This document shows positions 44,201 to 51,799 of a stretch of DNA of 64,000 nt, one piece after another. The notes beneath the pieces were generated by a model that saw nothing but the letters and a program-made list of their open reading frames with translations, had not been told where the DNA came from and ran no database searches. Position 1 is the stretch's first letter. Each line of letters begins with the position of its first letter. Both the position numbers and the translations under genes were made by a program. The stretch spans positions 62,001-126,000 of the forward strand of contig JBHJGP010000017.1 of assembly GCA_050331695.1 (NCBI GenBank), read 5' to 3'. Source of the DNA: JBHJGP01 sp050331695. Its GTDB lineage: Bacteria > Pseudomonadota > Alphaproteobacteria > Geminicoccales > Geminicoccaceae.

Positions 44201-45623
44201 TGCTGGTCCTGACGTGCTCGACGGCGGCCGCGGCTGGGACAGTTATGAGGGCAGCCTCGCCGATCTGAACGGTGACCGGATCGTCGATCTCCGCACCGAT
44301 CGGATCCTGATCCGCGATGCCGCCTTCGATGAGACCGCGGTCGGCAATGGCGTCGTCAACGAAGCGATGATGTTGACGGTGGACATCGACGGTGACGGTG
44401 TTGCCGAAAGCGCGATCGAGTTGGACGGGCTTAGCGGCGGCGGTTTTCGGACCAAGGCGATCTGGGGCGGCCATACGGCGATCACCCACGATCCCAACGC
44501 CTCGGCTAACGGGCCTTTGGCGACGATCGAGCTGCCGCCGAGCGGATCCTTGGGACAGGTCATCACCGGCACGGGCGGCGCCGATCGCTTGGAAGGCACG
44601 CCCGGCGAGGACACGCTCGGCGGTGAGGCGGGCAACGACGTCCTGCTCGGGCGCCTCGGAAGGGATGTTCTCGATGGTGGCAAGGGGTGGGACAACTACG
44701 AGGGCACCCTGGCTGAGCTCGATGGCGACACAATCGCGGCGATCGAACGGGATCGGGTTTTCGTCCGTGATGCCGATTTCGGCGACGAGGCGCTGGGAAC
44801 AGCCGCCATTGAAGGGGGCGTTGCGCTCACCGTCGACCTGGAGGGCGATGACATCGCCGAGGCGGTGATGGTCTTCGAGGGCATCGAAGGTGGTGGTTTC
44901 TATACCCAATCGATCTGGGGCGGTCACACGGCGGTGCGCTACGACCCGAACGGCGAGTCTAACGGACCGCTTGCCATGGAGAACCTGCTCACGGCCTCAG
45001 GCGAGATCTCGGTCGAGCCCGCCGGTATCGAGCTAAGCGGTACCAATGGCGCGGACCGGTTGGTGGGCGGCGATGGCGGCGACAGTTTGAGCGGTGGTCT
45101 CGGCAATGACGTCTTGCTGGGCGGTCTCGGCAGCGATCGCCTCGAAGGCGGCCGGGGCTGGGACAATTACGAGGGCACCCTGGCCGAGCTTGACGGCGAC
45201 ACCATTGTTGACATCAGAGGTGATCGAATTGTCGTTCGCGATGGTCCTTTCGGCCAGCAAGCGTTGCAGGTTGAAAATAAGGGCGACGCCCTGGAGCTCA
45301 TGATCGATGTCGACAATGATGGCATCACGGACGCGAGCTTGACCTTCGAGGGTGTCAGCACCGGGAGCTTCAAGGCTCACGAGCTTTGGGGCGGCCGTAC
45401 CGCGCTGACCTACGATGCGGCATCGACGGACGGTGGCTCGGCCGGTCGCCCACAAGCCGCGTTCTCCGCCGGCGAAGCCTTGGCCTTCGATGCCTTGCTG
45501 GAGCCGGCTGTTCAGTTGCCGGGTCTTGCGCCTGGCGAAACACCGCCCGACCGCGTCGACGGGCTGGTGACGGGAGGTTCGGATCTCGCCGATCTGGTTC
45601 TCGACACCGTCATCACGATGTAG
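41235..45623 (+). CDS. GH9 endoglucanase with four RTX-containing repeat modules
   Basis: A 1462-residue protein without an N-terminal signal peptide (MKLISVYSVSPTIVGL). Residues 1-165 match the N-terminal region of the GH9 at 35968; a CelD_N Ig-like domain begins near 170 (SEAVHVNQIGF); the GH9 barrel spans about 290-770, with GGWHDAGDWDRR near 369 and the acid Glu near 727 in WPVHETYVGY. From 797 on come four modules of about 150-160 residues, each an RTX nonapeptide run (GGNDVLIGG, GGNDVLLGG types) followed by a beta-rich unit ending in W/G-G-H-T-A. Type I secretion with C-terminal signal is inferred. Start ATG 41235; a terminator follows at 45644. Confidence 0.92.
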   Translation: MKLISVYSVSPTIVGLRFETGTIQSEGQLIDYVAKASDRITPNGTILRNGEAYGILVEPPTGGRQVATFDSYKPSTQEQLFDGDAKWLNQLGSNRIAAKGEGSSQPEAVFLKSKVIDTAKVETFRDEFVSQHDVFIELGEPLETGSTYRIETANGPLDQISFTYDPADTRSEAVHVNQIGFEPGDPVKAGYVSMWMGEQTAGRKASPAVDYDEDTGFSLRDAATGKVVFTGTLDLDEPVEDPTDYDHNFNQTDIFRADFSEFDDPGTYVLQVEGVGTSFAFDIADDVWVEAFETSMLGFYNQRSGIELTEPYTSVERPRDLHPDDGFVFKQSEATLMDTSMGLNLGRESSFTALAKDATSNEVDDAWGGWHDAGDWDRRIQQLFAARDLLDVAELTPEFAEELELAIPEASNRLPDVIDEALWSIDFYKRIQKSDGGVPGGIESEDHPQRGETSWTESLDLFVYAPDAWSSYIYAGVAAKAATLIEPYDRALADDYLDSAVRAMNWAEKNTPAYAADEAELINEQNLAAAELYRATGENRWHKIFVESSSYASDGKIAWNEHQHDATLVYANTDRPKNAELLQRGLDDLLFFADRLISEGDRGGFGQIVNPRTPYGFGYTSAVPADAADILVKAHALTGEDAYFEAILRDTLFGLGANPDNLVITTGLGERNPQEPLIVDAAGLGEIPDGISLFGGWNVADRGYHWSFGALSDEMFPAFPNDWPVHETYVGYTKSVPIVEYAMHTTMGPVATVWGYLAGADADGTDRNPPVAGNPKPNPGGPGDQGDEGDGPIGKGIIVRGTDGEDTLIGTDGGDTLHGEGGNDVLIGGPGPDIHHGGPGWDTIEGTLEDLDGDFISEINTDRILVRNAEFDEEALSTNQDGGVLELLIDADHDGTTDATIRLGGESGGRFDTTFVGTGDTAIVYIPEQDQPSEPEQPPEQPEQPDEPEEPNTPGDGTVLGTEGADRLEGSNGGDTLVGLGGNDVLLGGAGPDVLDGGRGWDSYEGSLADLNGDRIVDLRTDRILIRDAAFDETAVGNGVVNEAMMLTVDIDGDGVAESAIELDGLSGGGFRTKAIWGGHTAITHDPNASANGPLATIELPPSGSLGQVITGTGGADRLEGTPGEDTLGGEAGNDVLLGRLGRDVLDGGKGWDNYEGTLAELDGDTIAAIERDRVFVRDADFGDEALGTAAIEGGVALTVDLEGDDIAEAVMVFEGIEGGGFYTQSIWGGHTAVRYDPNGESNGPLAMENLLTASGEISVEPAGIELSGTNGADRLVGGDGGDSLSGGLGNDVLLGGLGSDRLEGGRGWDNYEGTLAELDGDTIVDIRGDRIVVRDGPFGQQALQVENKGDALELMIDVDNDGITDASLTFEGVSTGSFKAHELWGGRTALTYDAASTDGGSAGRPQAAFSAGEALAFDALLEPAVQLPGLAPGETPPDRVDGLVTGGSDLADLVLDTVITM
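43622..45440 (+). repeat. four tandem RTX-containing modules inside the GH9 gene
   Basis: Modules begin near 43622, 44101, 44554 and 45022, a spacing of about 455-480 bases. Each starts with two or three glycine- and aspartate-rich nonapeptides, then a run with the pattern GRGWDNYEGTLAELDGD, then DRIxVRDxxF and a final WGGHTAxxYDP-like block. Modules 2-4 are closer to each other than to module 1, and at the DNA level the GWDNYEGTLAELDGD block is nearly identical between modules 3 and 4, indicating recent duplication. A Pro/Glu-rich linker separates modules 1 and 2. Confidence 0.85.
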
Positions 45624-45643
45624 ACCACGAACCTACTGCGAGA

Positions 45644-45675
45644 GGGGCCGGTCTCAGGCGGGGCCGGCCCCTTTT
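45644..45675 (+). terminator. Rho-independent terminator after the GH9-RTX gene
   Basis: GGGGCCGG (45644-45651) pairs perfectly with CCGGCCCC (45664-45671) across a 12-base loop, followed by four T residues. The hairpin overlaps the 3' end of the convergent DUF934 gene (stop at 45654), so the terminator is partly inside that coding sequence. Confidence 0.7.
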
Positions 45676-46082
45676 CTGTACTTGTCCCGGTACGACGTTC
45701 GGGGACGCCTGGCGGCGTCGCGCCACTGCTTCTCCGTCTGCCGCGCCGCCAGGGCATCATCGATCTCGATCTCATCGAAACCGCAAGAACGGGCGAGACC
45801 GTATTGGTCCGCGATCACATGGCCGTGCGCCCTGAGGCGGCCCCGATAGCCAAGCGATCGCAGGCGCTTTGCCACACTGAAGCCGCGACCATCGGCAAAG
45901 GACGGAAAGGGGATGCGGATGAGAGCGATTCGCTCGAAGTTCGGCGCGAGGTCCGCCGGATCGCGGTCATTGGGCAAATCCACCGCGATGGCACGGTGCT
46001 TCGGCTGATCATCGAGATCGTCATGGGCCGTGAAGGCGATCGCTTCGTCCAGGCCAAATCCCTGATCATTCACAATCGGCAT
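45654..46082 (-). CDS. DUF934 family protein (sulfite-assimilation cluster)
   Basis: A 142-residue DUF934 protein. RAIAVDLPNDRDPADLAPNFERIALIRIPFPSFADGRGFSVAKRLR and GRLRAHGHVIADQYGLARSCGFDEIE are the conserved blocks of the family, which is always found with assimilatory sulfite reduction genes in proteobacteria and may be an assembly or electron-transfer accessory. ATG at 46082 is chosen; the upstream frame extension overlaps the reductase gene. No cysH gene follows, although cysH usually lies in this cluster. Confidence 0.88.
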   Translation of the reverse strand: MPIVNDQGFGLDEAIAFTAHDDLDDQPKHRAIAVDLPNDRDPADLAPNFERIALIRIPFPSFADGRGFSVAKRLRSLGYRGRLRAHGHVIADQYGLARSCGFDEIEIDDALAARQTEKQWRDAARRPRTSYRDKYRKGAGPA

Positions 46083-46113
46083 CGGCTGTTTCCGGTTGTT
46101 GGTAGGCAGGTGC

Positions 46114-47787
46114 TCACGCGGCGGCGCGCGTCTGGTCTGGATAGAGCGCCGCCTTGAACGGCTCAACGCCCAGGCGTTTGAAGCAGTCGATAAACCTCTC
46201 GTCGTCGGTGACGCGCAGATCCAGATAGGCATCGACCAGGCGCTCGATCGCCGGGCCTACCTCTTCGGCGCCGAGGCCCGGTCCGGCGCGCTTGCCGATG
46301 GCCGCGGTCTCGGTGGCATCGCCGCCGAGCGTGATCTGGTAGTTTTCAACGCCCGCCTTCTCCAGGCCCAAGATCCCGATATGGCCCACATGGTGGTGAC
46401 CGCAGGCATTGATGCAGCCTGAAATTTTGATCTTGAACTCGCCGATCGCCTTGGCCCGTTCGCCGTCTGCAAAGCGCCGGGCGATGTCCTGGGCGATCGG
46501 GATCGAACGCGCGGTCGCGAGCGCGCAATAATCCATCCCCGGACAGGCGATAATGTCGGAGATCAGACCGACATTGGCGGTTGCAAGACCCGCTGCCTGA
46601 AGTCGCTCGTAGATCGCTGGAAGATCGCGTTTGCGCACATGGGGCAGAACGATATTCTGTTCGTGCGAGACGCGAAGTTGGTCATGGCCATAAGTTTCGG
46701 CCAGATCGGCCAGGACCCTCATCTGGTTGGCACTGGCATCGCCGGGAGCCTCGCCGATCGGCTTCAAAGACACGGTCAGGATCGCATAGCCGGTCCGGCG
46801 ATGGGGAGCCGTGTTGGTCTCGACCCATCGGGCGAACTTTTCGTCACTTGCCGTGGCGCGATCCAATTCGGCCGAGTGGTCCGCCAGGGCTTCGAACTCA
46901 GGCGGCTGAAAATAGGCCTCGATCCGGGCGACCTCGGCCGGATCAGGGGCCAGATCCGGCCCGTCCATGCTTGCGAACGCGTCCTCAACCTGTCGGGTAA
47001 AACTGTCGAAGCCCTCCTCCTGAAGGAGGATCTTGATCCGAGCTTTGTACTTGTTGTCCCGCCGTCCGTAGCGGTTGTAGACGTGGAGGATCGCTTCGAG
47101 ATAGGCCAGCAGGTCCGCTTTGGGCAGAAAATCCCGGACGACGTGGCCGATCAACGGCGTGCGGCCAAGACCGCCACCGACAATGACTTCATAGCCCGGC
47201 TCGCCGGCCGCGTTGCGGATCATGCGAAGGCCGATGTCATGGGCCTTGGTGACGGCGCGATCGTTCGGTGAGCCGGTCACGGCGATCTTGAATTTTCGGG
47301 GCAGGAAGCTGAATTCCGGATGGTCCGTTGACCATTGGCGGATCAGTTCGGCTGTGGGTCGGGGGTCCTCGATTTCATCGTCAGCCGCGCCGGCGAAATG
47401 ATCGGCCGTGACGTTCCGGATGCAGTTGCCGGAGGTCTGGATCGCGTGCATGCCGACGTCCGCGAGAGCGTCCAGAATATCCGGCACGTCCTTGAGCTTG
47501 GGCCAATTGTACTGAATGTTCTGCCGGGTGGTGAAATGGCCATAGCCCTTGTCCCAACGTTCGGCGATCATGGCCAGTTGGCCCATTTGGCGGCTGTCCA
47601 GCGTGCCGTAGGGGATTGCGACCCGAAGCATGTAAGCGTGAAGCTGCAGATAGACGCCGTTCATTAACCGCAGGGGCTTGAACTCGTCCTCGGTGAGCGA
47701 ACCGTCGAGGCGGCGGCCGACCTGGTCGCGGAAGCGCGAGACCCGGTCACGCACGAAGGCGTCGTCAAACTCGTCGTAGCGATACAT
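46114..47787 (-). CDS. nitrite/sulfite reductase (siroheme, 4Fe-4S)
   Basis: A 557-residue siroheme reductase. The cluster/siroheme cysteine pairs are seen as CPGMDYCALA (C-x5-C) and GCINACGHHHVGH (C-x3-C) near residues 420-465. The first half contains the NIR/SIR ferredoxin-like half-domain (HFTTRQNIQYNWPKL) and GNCIRNVTAD. In this context, next to siroheme synthase and DUF934, it is an assimilatory sulfite reductase making sulfide for cysteine; a nitrite reductase reading is less likely. The electron donor is probably the 2Fe-2S ferredoxin at the head of the operon. Confidence 0.9.
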   Translation of the reverse strand: MYRYDEFDDAFVRDRVSRFRDQVGRRLDGSLTEDEFKPLRLMNGVYLQLHAYMLRVAIPYGTLDSRQMGQLAMIAERWDKGYGHFTTRQNIQYNWPKLKDVPDILDALADVGMHAIQTSGNCIRNVTADHFAGAADDEIEDPRPTAELIRQWSTDHPEFSFLPRKFKIAVTGSPNDRAVTKAHDIGLRMIRNAAGEPGYEVIVGGGLGRTPLIGHVVRDFLPKADLLAYLEAILHVYNRYGRRDNKYKARIKILLQEEGFDSFTRQVEDAFASMDGPDLAPDPAEVARIEAYFQPPEFEALADHSAELDRATASDEKFARWVETNTAPHRRTGYAILTVSLKPIGEAPGDASANQMRVLADLAETYGHDQLRVSHEQNIVLPHVRKRDLPAIYERLQAAGLATANVGLISDIIACPGMDYCALATARSIPIAQDIARRFADGERAKAIGEFKIKISGCINACGHHHVGHIGILGLEKAGVENYQITLGGDATETAAIGKRAGPGLGAEEVGPAIERLVDAYLDLRVTDDERFIDCFKRLGVEPFKAALYPDQTRAAA

Positions 47788-47791
47788 GGGC

Positions 47792-48115
47792 TCATTGCTC
47801 CTGAAAGCGCGGGTCCGCCTGGCGACCCAGATCCCGCCGGATCGACGGCCCGCGGGTCCGGATTGCTTCGCGGTAGTGGACTGGTTTTGGCGCGGTGCCG
47901 CCGGTGAGTCTGACCTCGGCCCAGTAGGGGCCGACAACCCGGTCGGGCTGGGCCTCGGCGATCTTGAGCAGGCGTTCGGCCTCCTCGGCCGTTGTGGCGA
48001 TGGCCGCGTTCTCCAGGCGACGGGTCCACCCACCGTCGAGATCCAGATAAACGACGTCGCCTTCGAGGAGATCGTTCGCCGTGACCACGCGCGGTCCCTG
48101 AACCTTTGCCATCAT
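47792..48115 (-). CDS. DUF2849 family protein
   Basis: A 107-residue protein of the DUF2849 family, usually located between siroheme synthase and sulfite reductase. It has the conserved opening GPRVVTANDLLEGDVVYLDLDGGWTR and the central GPYWAEVRL. Its start overlaps the siroheme synthase stop by four bases (ATGA type) and its stop is 4 bases before the reductase start, so the three are tightly coupled. Function unknown; a role as sulfite reductase accessory is inferred from context. Confidence 0.88.
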   Translation of the reverse strand: MMAKVQGPRVVTANDLLEGDVVYLDLDGGWTRRLENAAIATTAEEAERLLKIAEAQPDRVVGPYWAEVRLTGGTAPKPVHYREAIRTRGPSIRRDLGRQADPRFQEQ

Positions 48116-49518
48116 GCTTCTCCCACGATCCTAGCGGCCGGCGGCCGTTCGATCGCTTCAGACGCCCGGCGGGCGGCCAGACCGAGGAACAAAATTGCCG
48201 GGCCCGTGATACCAGCGTCGCGGAGATCTTCGCTCAGGGATCCGAGAGAGGTTCGGACCACCTTTTGCTCAGGCCGTGAGGCGTTCTCGACCACCGTCAC
48301 CGGTGTCTGGGCGTCGGCACCGTGGATCAGGAGCCGGCCCTGGAGAAAGCGCGCGGCGCGGACACCCATATAGACGGCAGCCGCGGCGCCGGGCTTGGCG
48401 AGCGCCCGCCAGTCGTGCTCGGCAAAGCCATCGACATCATGGCCTGTTAGAAACTGGAGCGAGCTGTTGCGGCCGCGTTTGGTCAGCGAGGTGCGAACCG
48501 ACGCGGCAGCCGAAGCCGCGGCCGTGATGCCGGGGATAACCTCATGATCGATATCGGCTGCCTCCAGGGCGTCCAACTCCTCGTCAAGCCTGCCAAAGAC
48601 GCTAGGGTCGCCGGACTTAAGCCGAACCACGTGTGCACCGGATCGGGCGTGCCAGACCAACAGTTCGTTGATCGCGGTCTGGCTCCAGGAGAGGCCGTTC
48701 GGCGTCTTGCCGACCTCGATGACAAGTGCCTCCCGCCGGGCCAATTCCAGCACTTCCGGTGCGACCAGCCGGTCGTGAATGACCACATCGGCCTCATCGA
48801 GCCGGCGCCTCGCCTTGAGGGTCAGGAGTTCCGGGTCGCCGGGACCGGCACCGACGATCGAGACCCGCCCGGGCTGGTCGTGCTCGGACAAGACCTGTTG
48901 CAGGAGACCATCGAGCGCTGGCTCGAGAGCCGCGGCACCGCCTCGGGCGAGATGGCGCGGACCTACCTCGTCATAGTAGCGTTGCCAGAAGATGCGCCGG
49001 GGCCTGCCCGGCGGTAGGGCCCCGGCCCGCTGGCGAAAGGCCTGCCCGGCCCGGGCCAACGTGCCCAGCTCCGGCGGAAGCCTCTCCTCATTGTCCGCCT
49101 TGATCCGGCGGGCCAATACGGGCGCGGCGCCCTCGGTACCGATCGCCACGGTAACCGGGTCCCGATCGACCAGGGCCGGCGTGATAAAGTCGCTGGCTTC
49201 CAGGTTATCGACGATGTTGACCAGCGCCCCGTCGGCCCGGGCGATCTGCGCCACCCGCTCGTCCTCGTCCGGATCATCGTTGGCGCCGTAAACAAGAGCG
49301 GCACAGATGGTGTCGCCTCGTCGCAAGGGGCGGGCAACCAGCCGAAGTCGGCCCTGATCCGACCAGTTTTGGATCTGATCGCAGGGCGCCTCGGCGTAGA
49401 CCGCCACGCTTGCCTCGGTCTTCAGCAACAATCGGAGCTTGGCGACCGCGACCTCGCCGCCGCCCGAAACCAGAACTCGTTCGCCGCGAAGATCGAAAAA
49501 CAAAGGGAAGTGGCGCAT
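48112..49518 (-). CDS. cysG: siroheme synthase
   Basis: A 468-residue CysG-type fusion. Residues 1-200 are the precorrin-2 dehydrogenase/ferrochelatase part (VLVSGGGEVAVAKLRLLL and NIVDNLEASDFITPALVDRDPVTVAIGTEG). Residues 220-465 are the uroporphyrinogen-III C-methyltransferase (VGAGPGDPELLTLKARR, HDRLV, RLKSGDPSVFGR, SAM-binding). It makes the siroheme for the downstream reductase. ATG at 49518 is chosen because upstream frames lack the family start. It lies five bases downstream of the ferredoxin gene. Confidence 0.93.
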   Translation of the reverse strand: MRHFPLFFDLRGERVLVSGGGEVAVAKLRLLLKTEASVAVYAEAPCDQIQNWSDQGRLRLVARPLRRGDTICAALVYGANDDPDEDERVAQIARADGALVNIVDNLEASDFITPALVDRDPVTVAIGTEGAAPVLARRIKADNEERLPPELGTLARAGQAFRQRAGALPPGRPRRIFWQRYYDEVGPRHLARGGAAALEPALDGLLQQVLSEHDQPGRVSIVGAGPGDPELLTLKARRRLDEADVVIHDRLVAPEVLELARREALVIEVGKTPNGLSWSQTAINELLVWHARSGAHVVRLKSGDPSVFGRLDEELDALEAADIDHEVIPGITAAASAAASVRTSLTKRGRNSSLQFLTGHDVDGFAEHDWRALAKPGAAAAVYMGVRAARFLQGRLLIHGADAQTPVTVVENASRPEQKVVRTSLGSLSEDLRDAGITGPAILFLGLAARRASEAIERPPAARIVGEA

Positions 49519-49523
49519 CGGGT

Positions 49524-49835
49524 TCAGTCCGGCGCTATGGAAAGGGTGAGGCCGTCCAGGTCGTCGGACCAGATCAGTTGACAGGACAGCCTGCTGGTGG
49601 GGTCGGCCAAGGGAAGTTCGTCGAGCTTTTCGTCCTCCTCGGCGCGCTTGGGATGAAGCCGTTCCACCCATTTCGGGTCGACATAGACGTGGCACGAAGC
49701 GCAGTCGCATTGGCCGCCACAGATGCCGTCTACACCGGTGTCGTAGTCTCTGAGCAGCTCCATGACCCGCCACCCCTCGACGCCTTCGAGATGATGAGTG
49801 GTGCCGCTGCGGTCGGTCACGTGCAAATAGGCCAT
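49524..49835 (-). CDS. 2Fe-2S ferredoxin (adrenodoxin type)
   Basis: A 103-residue plant/adrenodoxin-type ferredoxin. The cluster ligands are in GICGGQCDCASCHVYV (C-x5-C-x2-C, plus one extra cysteine in between) and SCQLIWSDD (fourth Cys). It is the first gene of the sulfite operon, divergent from the Lrp-type regulator. I infer that it passes electrons to the sulfite reductase. ATG 49835 gives the normal start MAYLHVTDRSG. Confidence 0.9.
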   Translation of the reverse strand: MAYLHVTDRSGTTHHLEGVEGWRVMELLRDYDTGVDGICGGQCDCASCHVYVDPKWVERLHPKRAEEDEKLDELPLADPTSRLSCQLIWSDDLDGLTLSIAPD

Positions 49836-50013
49836 CGAGGGATGATCTTTCGTTTGCGTCTCACTAGGTCGATTGCTCCGGAACATTGGCATGGGGCGAA
49901 TAAAATTCTACAGATGATCCACAAACCGATAGAATGAGGGAATTTCTCTTCGCATAGGCCGGAGATCGGTGAAAATATTCGCCATACAATGACAAACGCG
50001 GAAGTGGCTCTCC

Positions 50014-50475
50014 TTGGACGATCTGGACCGGAAAATTCTTGTGGCGTTGCAGAGCGACGCGACCCTGTCGTTGGACAATCTTGCCAAACGCGTGAGGTCC
50101 TCGAAGACGCCGGTCTGGAACCGGGTCAGGAAGCTGCGCCGCACGGGCGTGATCGCGAAAGAAGTGGCGATTCTCGATCCCGAAGCGGTCGGCTTGGACA
50201 GCTGTTTCTTCGTTCTGATCAGAACCGCCGAACACGACCAGGCATGGCTCGACCGTTTTCTGGCGGCGGTCAGGAACCGACCGGAGGTGCTCGAGGCGCA
50301 CCGCCTCGCCGGTGACATCGACTACATTCTGAAAGTTCGGGTTCCCAATGCCCGGGCCTACGACGCGTTCTATCGAGCGCTCATAGCCGAGGTCAAAATC
50401 TTCAATGTGACCTCAAGCCTGTCGATGGAAGTGATCAAATCGACGACGGAGCTGCCGCTCGAGCTGGGCGACTAG
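50014..50475 (+). CDS. Lrp/AsnC family transcriptional regulator
   Basis: A 153-residue Lrp-type regulator. Residues 1-50 form the winged HTH (LDRKILVALQSDATLSLDNLAKRVRSSKTPVWNRVRKLRRTGVI), followed by the RAM ligand domain. Start is TTG at 50014, with GGAAG at 50000-50004. It is divergent from the ferredoxin-cysG operon across a 178-base gap rich in A+T. This position strongly suggests it regulates the sulfite genes, as in other alphaproteobacteria. Confidence 0.9.
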   Translation: MDDLDRKILVALQSDATLSLDNLAKRVRSSKTPVWNRVRKLRRTGVIAKEVAILDPEAVGLDSCFFVLIRTAEHDQAWLDRFLAAVRNRPEVLEAHRLAGDIDYILKVRVPNARAYDAFYRALIAEVKIFNVTSSLSMEVIKSTTELPLELGD

Positions 50476-50518
50476 CGGTGTGAACCACGATCCAATGGTG
50501 GCGGCAAGAAGCCCGGCG

Positions 50519-51775
50519 TCAGCGGGGCGTGGCCTTTGGTTCGGCCGGAGTGGATGAAGACGCCGTCGGCCGGTCGATCGCGGCGAGAGAGCTATTCCAA
50601 AGGCACTGCCTGATGATCGCGCAACGGCGATCCACCGCGTCCATGGATCCGTAGCCAAGCCGCGTAATGGCCCGCCGGGCGCGCTTCGCCTTGGCGGCGG
50701 CTTCAGCCGGATCGGCGGCAAGGGCGGCGGCTGCCCGTTTCAGGGCGGCGGGGTCGCACGGCGGCACGTAGGTGACGCTGTCTTCGTCGAAGAATTCGTC
50801 GATGAAGCCAGTGCTGGCGCAGATGATGGGAATACCGGCGGCGGCCGCTTCCAACAGCATGGTCATCCCGGCGCCATGGCTGTTGGGCAGGCTGGCAATG
50901 ACCACCATATCAGCCCACCGGTATCGTTCCAGCAGGCCGCTCAGGCGATCCGCTTGCTGGTAGTGAACGTTGGCGCCGAACTTGGCCATGTCGCGGACGG
51001 CGGTCCGCCGAGAGAGGAGGGTAACGTCGAAACGTTCGTCGCCGCCCAAAGCCTTGGCGACGGTTTCCCAGTCGCGTCTGAGATCGTTGCCGGCGGCGAG
51101 AACACGCACCGGACGCTTGCGGCCAGCGCCCTCAAGGAGCCCCGGGCGATCGCGGAGGCTTGTGTAGACGTTGAGCGGGATGCCGAAGCGGTAGGCCCGG
51201 ATGTTGGCGTTCGGCAGAATGTCACAAAGTTTTCTGGCACTGCCCTCCGTCGCGACCAAGAGGCAGTCGGCGGCGCTGAGGGTCACCCGCCATAGCCATC
51301 GGCGCACCGGGTCGAAGCAAGGCCAATCGTCGATCAGCCAAATGACCTCGCCCACCAATACGGGCCGGGACCGCCGCCGCGTGAGCCAGGCGAGCCAAAC
51401 CGCGAGCAGGAGCTCCCGTTCCGACATCGCCCACACCGCATCGGCATCGAATTTCCGGCGGTTGTTCCAGAGATGGGCTAAATCGGCACGGAACAAACGG
51501 AAGAAGAGCGACCGCATTGGCTGCTGCCACCACCGGGGTCGCGCATCCTCGGTCGACGAGACGGCAAAGCCGCTGGCCTCCGCCTGATGCATGCCCCAGT
51601 GAGAAGCCTCAGGGCGCGCGGCTTGCTGGTGCGCCTTCGACCAGGTGCGAATTGAGAAGCCGTGAGGATAATAAAGAAGCAGCCGCGGACGTCGTTCTTG
51701 CTCGGCGCAGCCGCTCCCGCCTGGTGGTTCGGGGTCGGCAGTCAGGTGACCTAAGTTATGACCTGGATCGTCCAT
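50519..51775 (-). CDS. glycosyltransferase, GT4-like
   Basis: A 418-residue GT-B protein. The C-terminal half shows PVRVLAAGNDLRRDWETVAKAL (donor-domain start) and SLPNSHGAGMTMLLEAAAAGIPIICASTGFIDEFF, which resembles the GT4 EX7E motif and following substrate loop. The N-terminal half is less conserved. It closes the second half of the EPS locus and lies downstream of the WecG/TagA gene on the same strand. The sugar transferred is unknown. Confidence 0.85.
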   Translation of the reverse strand: MDDPGHNLGHLTADPEPPGGSGCAEQERRPRLLLYYPHGFSIRTWSKAHQQAARPEASHWGMHQAEASGFAVSSTEDARPRWWQQPMRSLFFRLFRADLAHLWNNRRKFDADAVWAMSERELLLAVWLAWLTRRRSRPVLVGEVIWLIDDWPCFDPVRRWLWRVTLSAADCLLVATEGSARKLCDILPNANIRAYRFGIPLNVYTSLRDRPGLLEGAGRKRPVRVLAAGNDLRRDWETVAKALGGDERFDVTLLSRRTAVRDMAKFGANVHYQQADRLSGLLERYRWADMVVIASLPNSHGAGMTMLLEAAAAGIPIICASTGFIDEFFDEDSVTYVPPCDPAALKRAAAALAADPAEAAAKAKRARRAITRLGYGSMDAVDRRCAIIRQCLWNSSLAAIDRPTASSSTPAEPKATPR

Positions 51776-51799
51776 TGTCGCGGATATCCGGATAAAACA

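Noticed and set aside
42312..44927. A minus-strand open frame of 871 codons inside the GH9-RTX gene
   Set aside because: It is the shadow of a GC-rich, repeat-bearing plus-strand gene: rich in Arg, Gly, Pro and Ala, no motif, no ribosome site. The plus-strand frame has clear domains.
43622..45440. Repeats in the GH9 tail as a possible CRISPR array
   Set aside because: The repeats are in frame, about 460 bases apart and encode RTX motifs; there are no short direct repeats with unique spacers and no cas genes.
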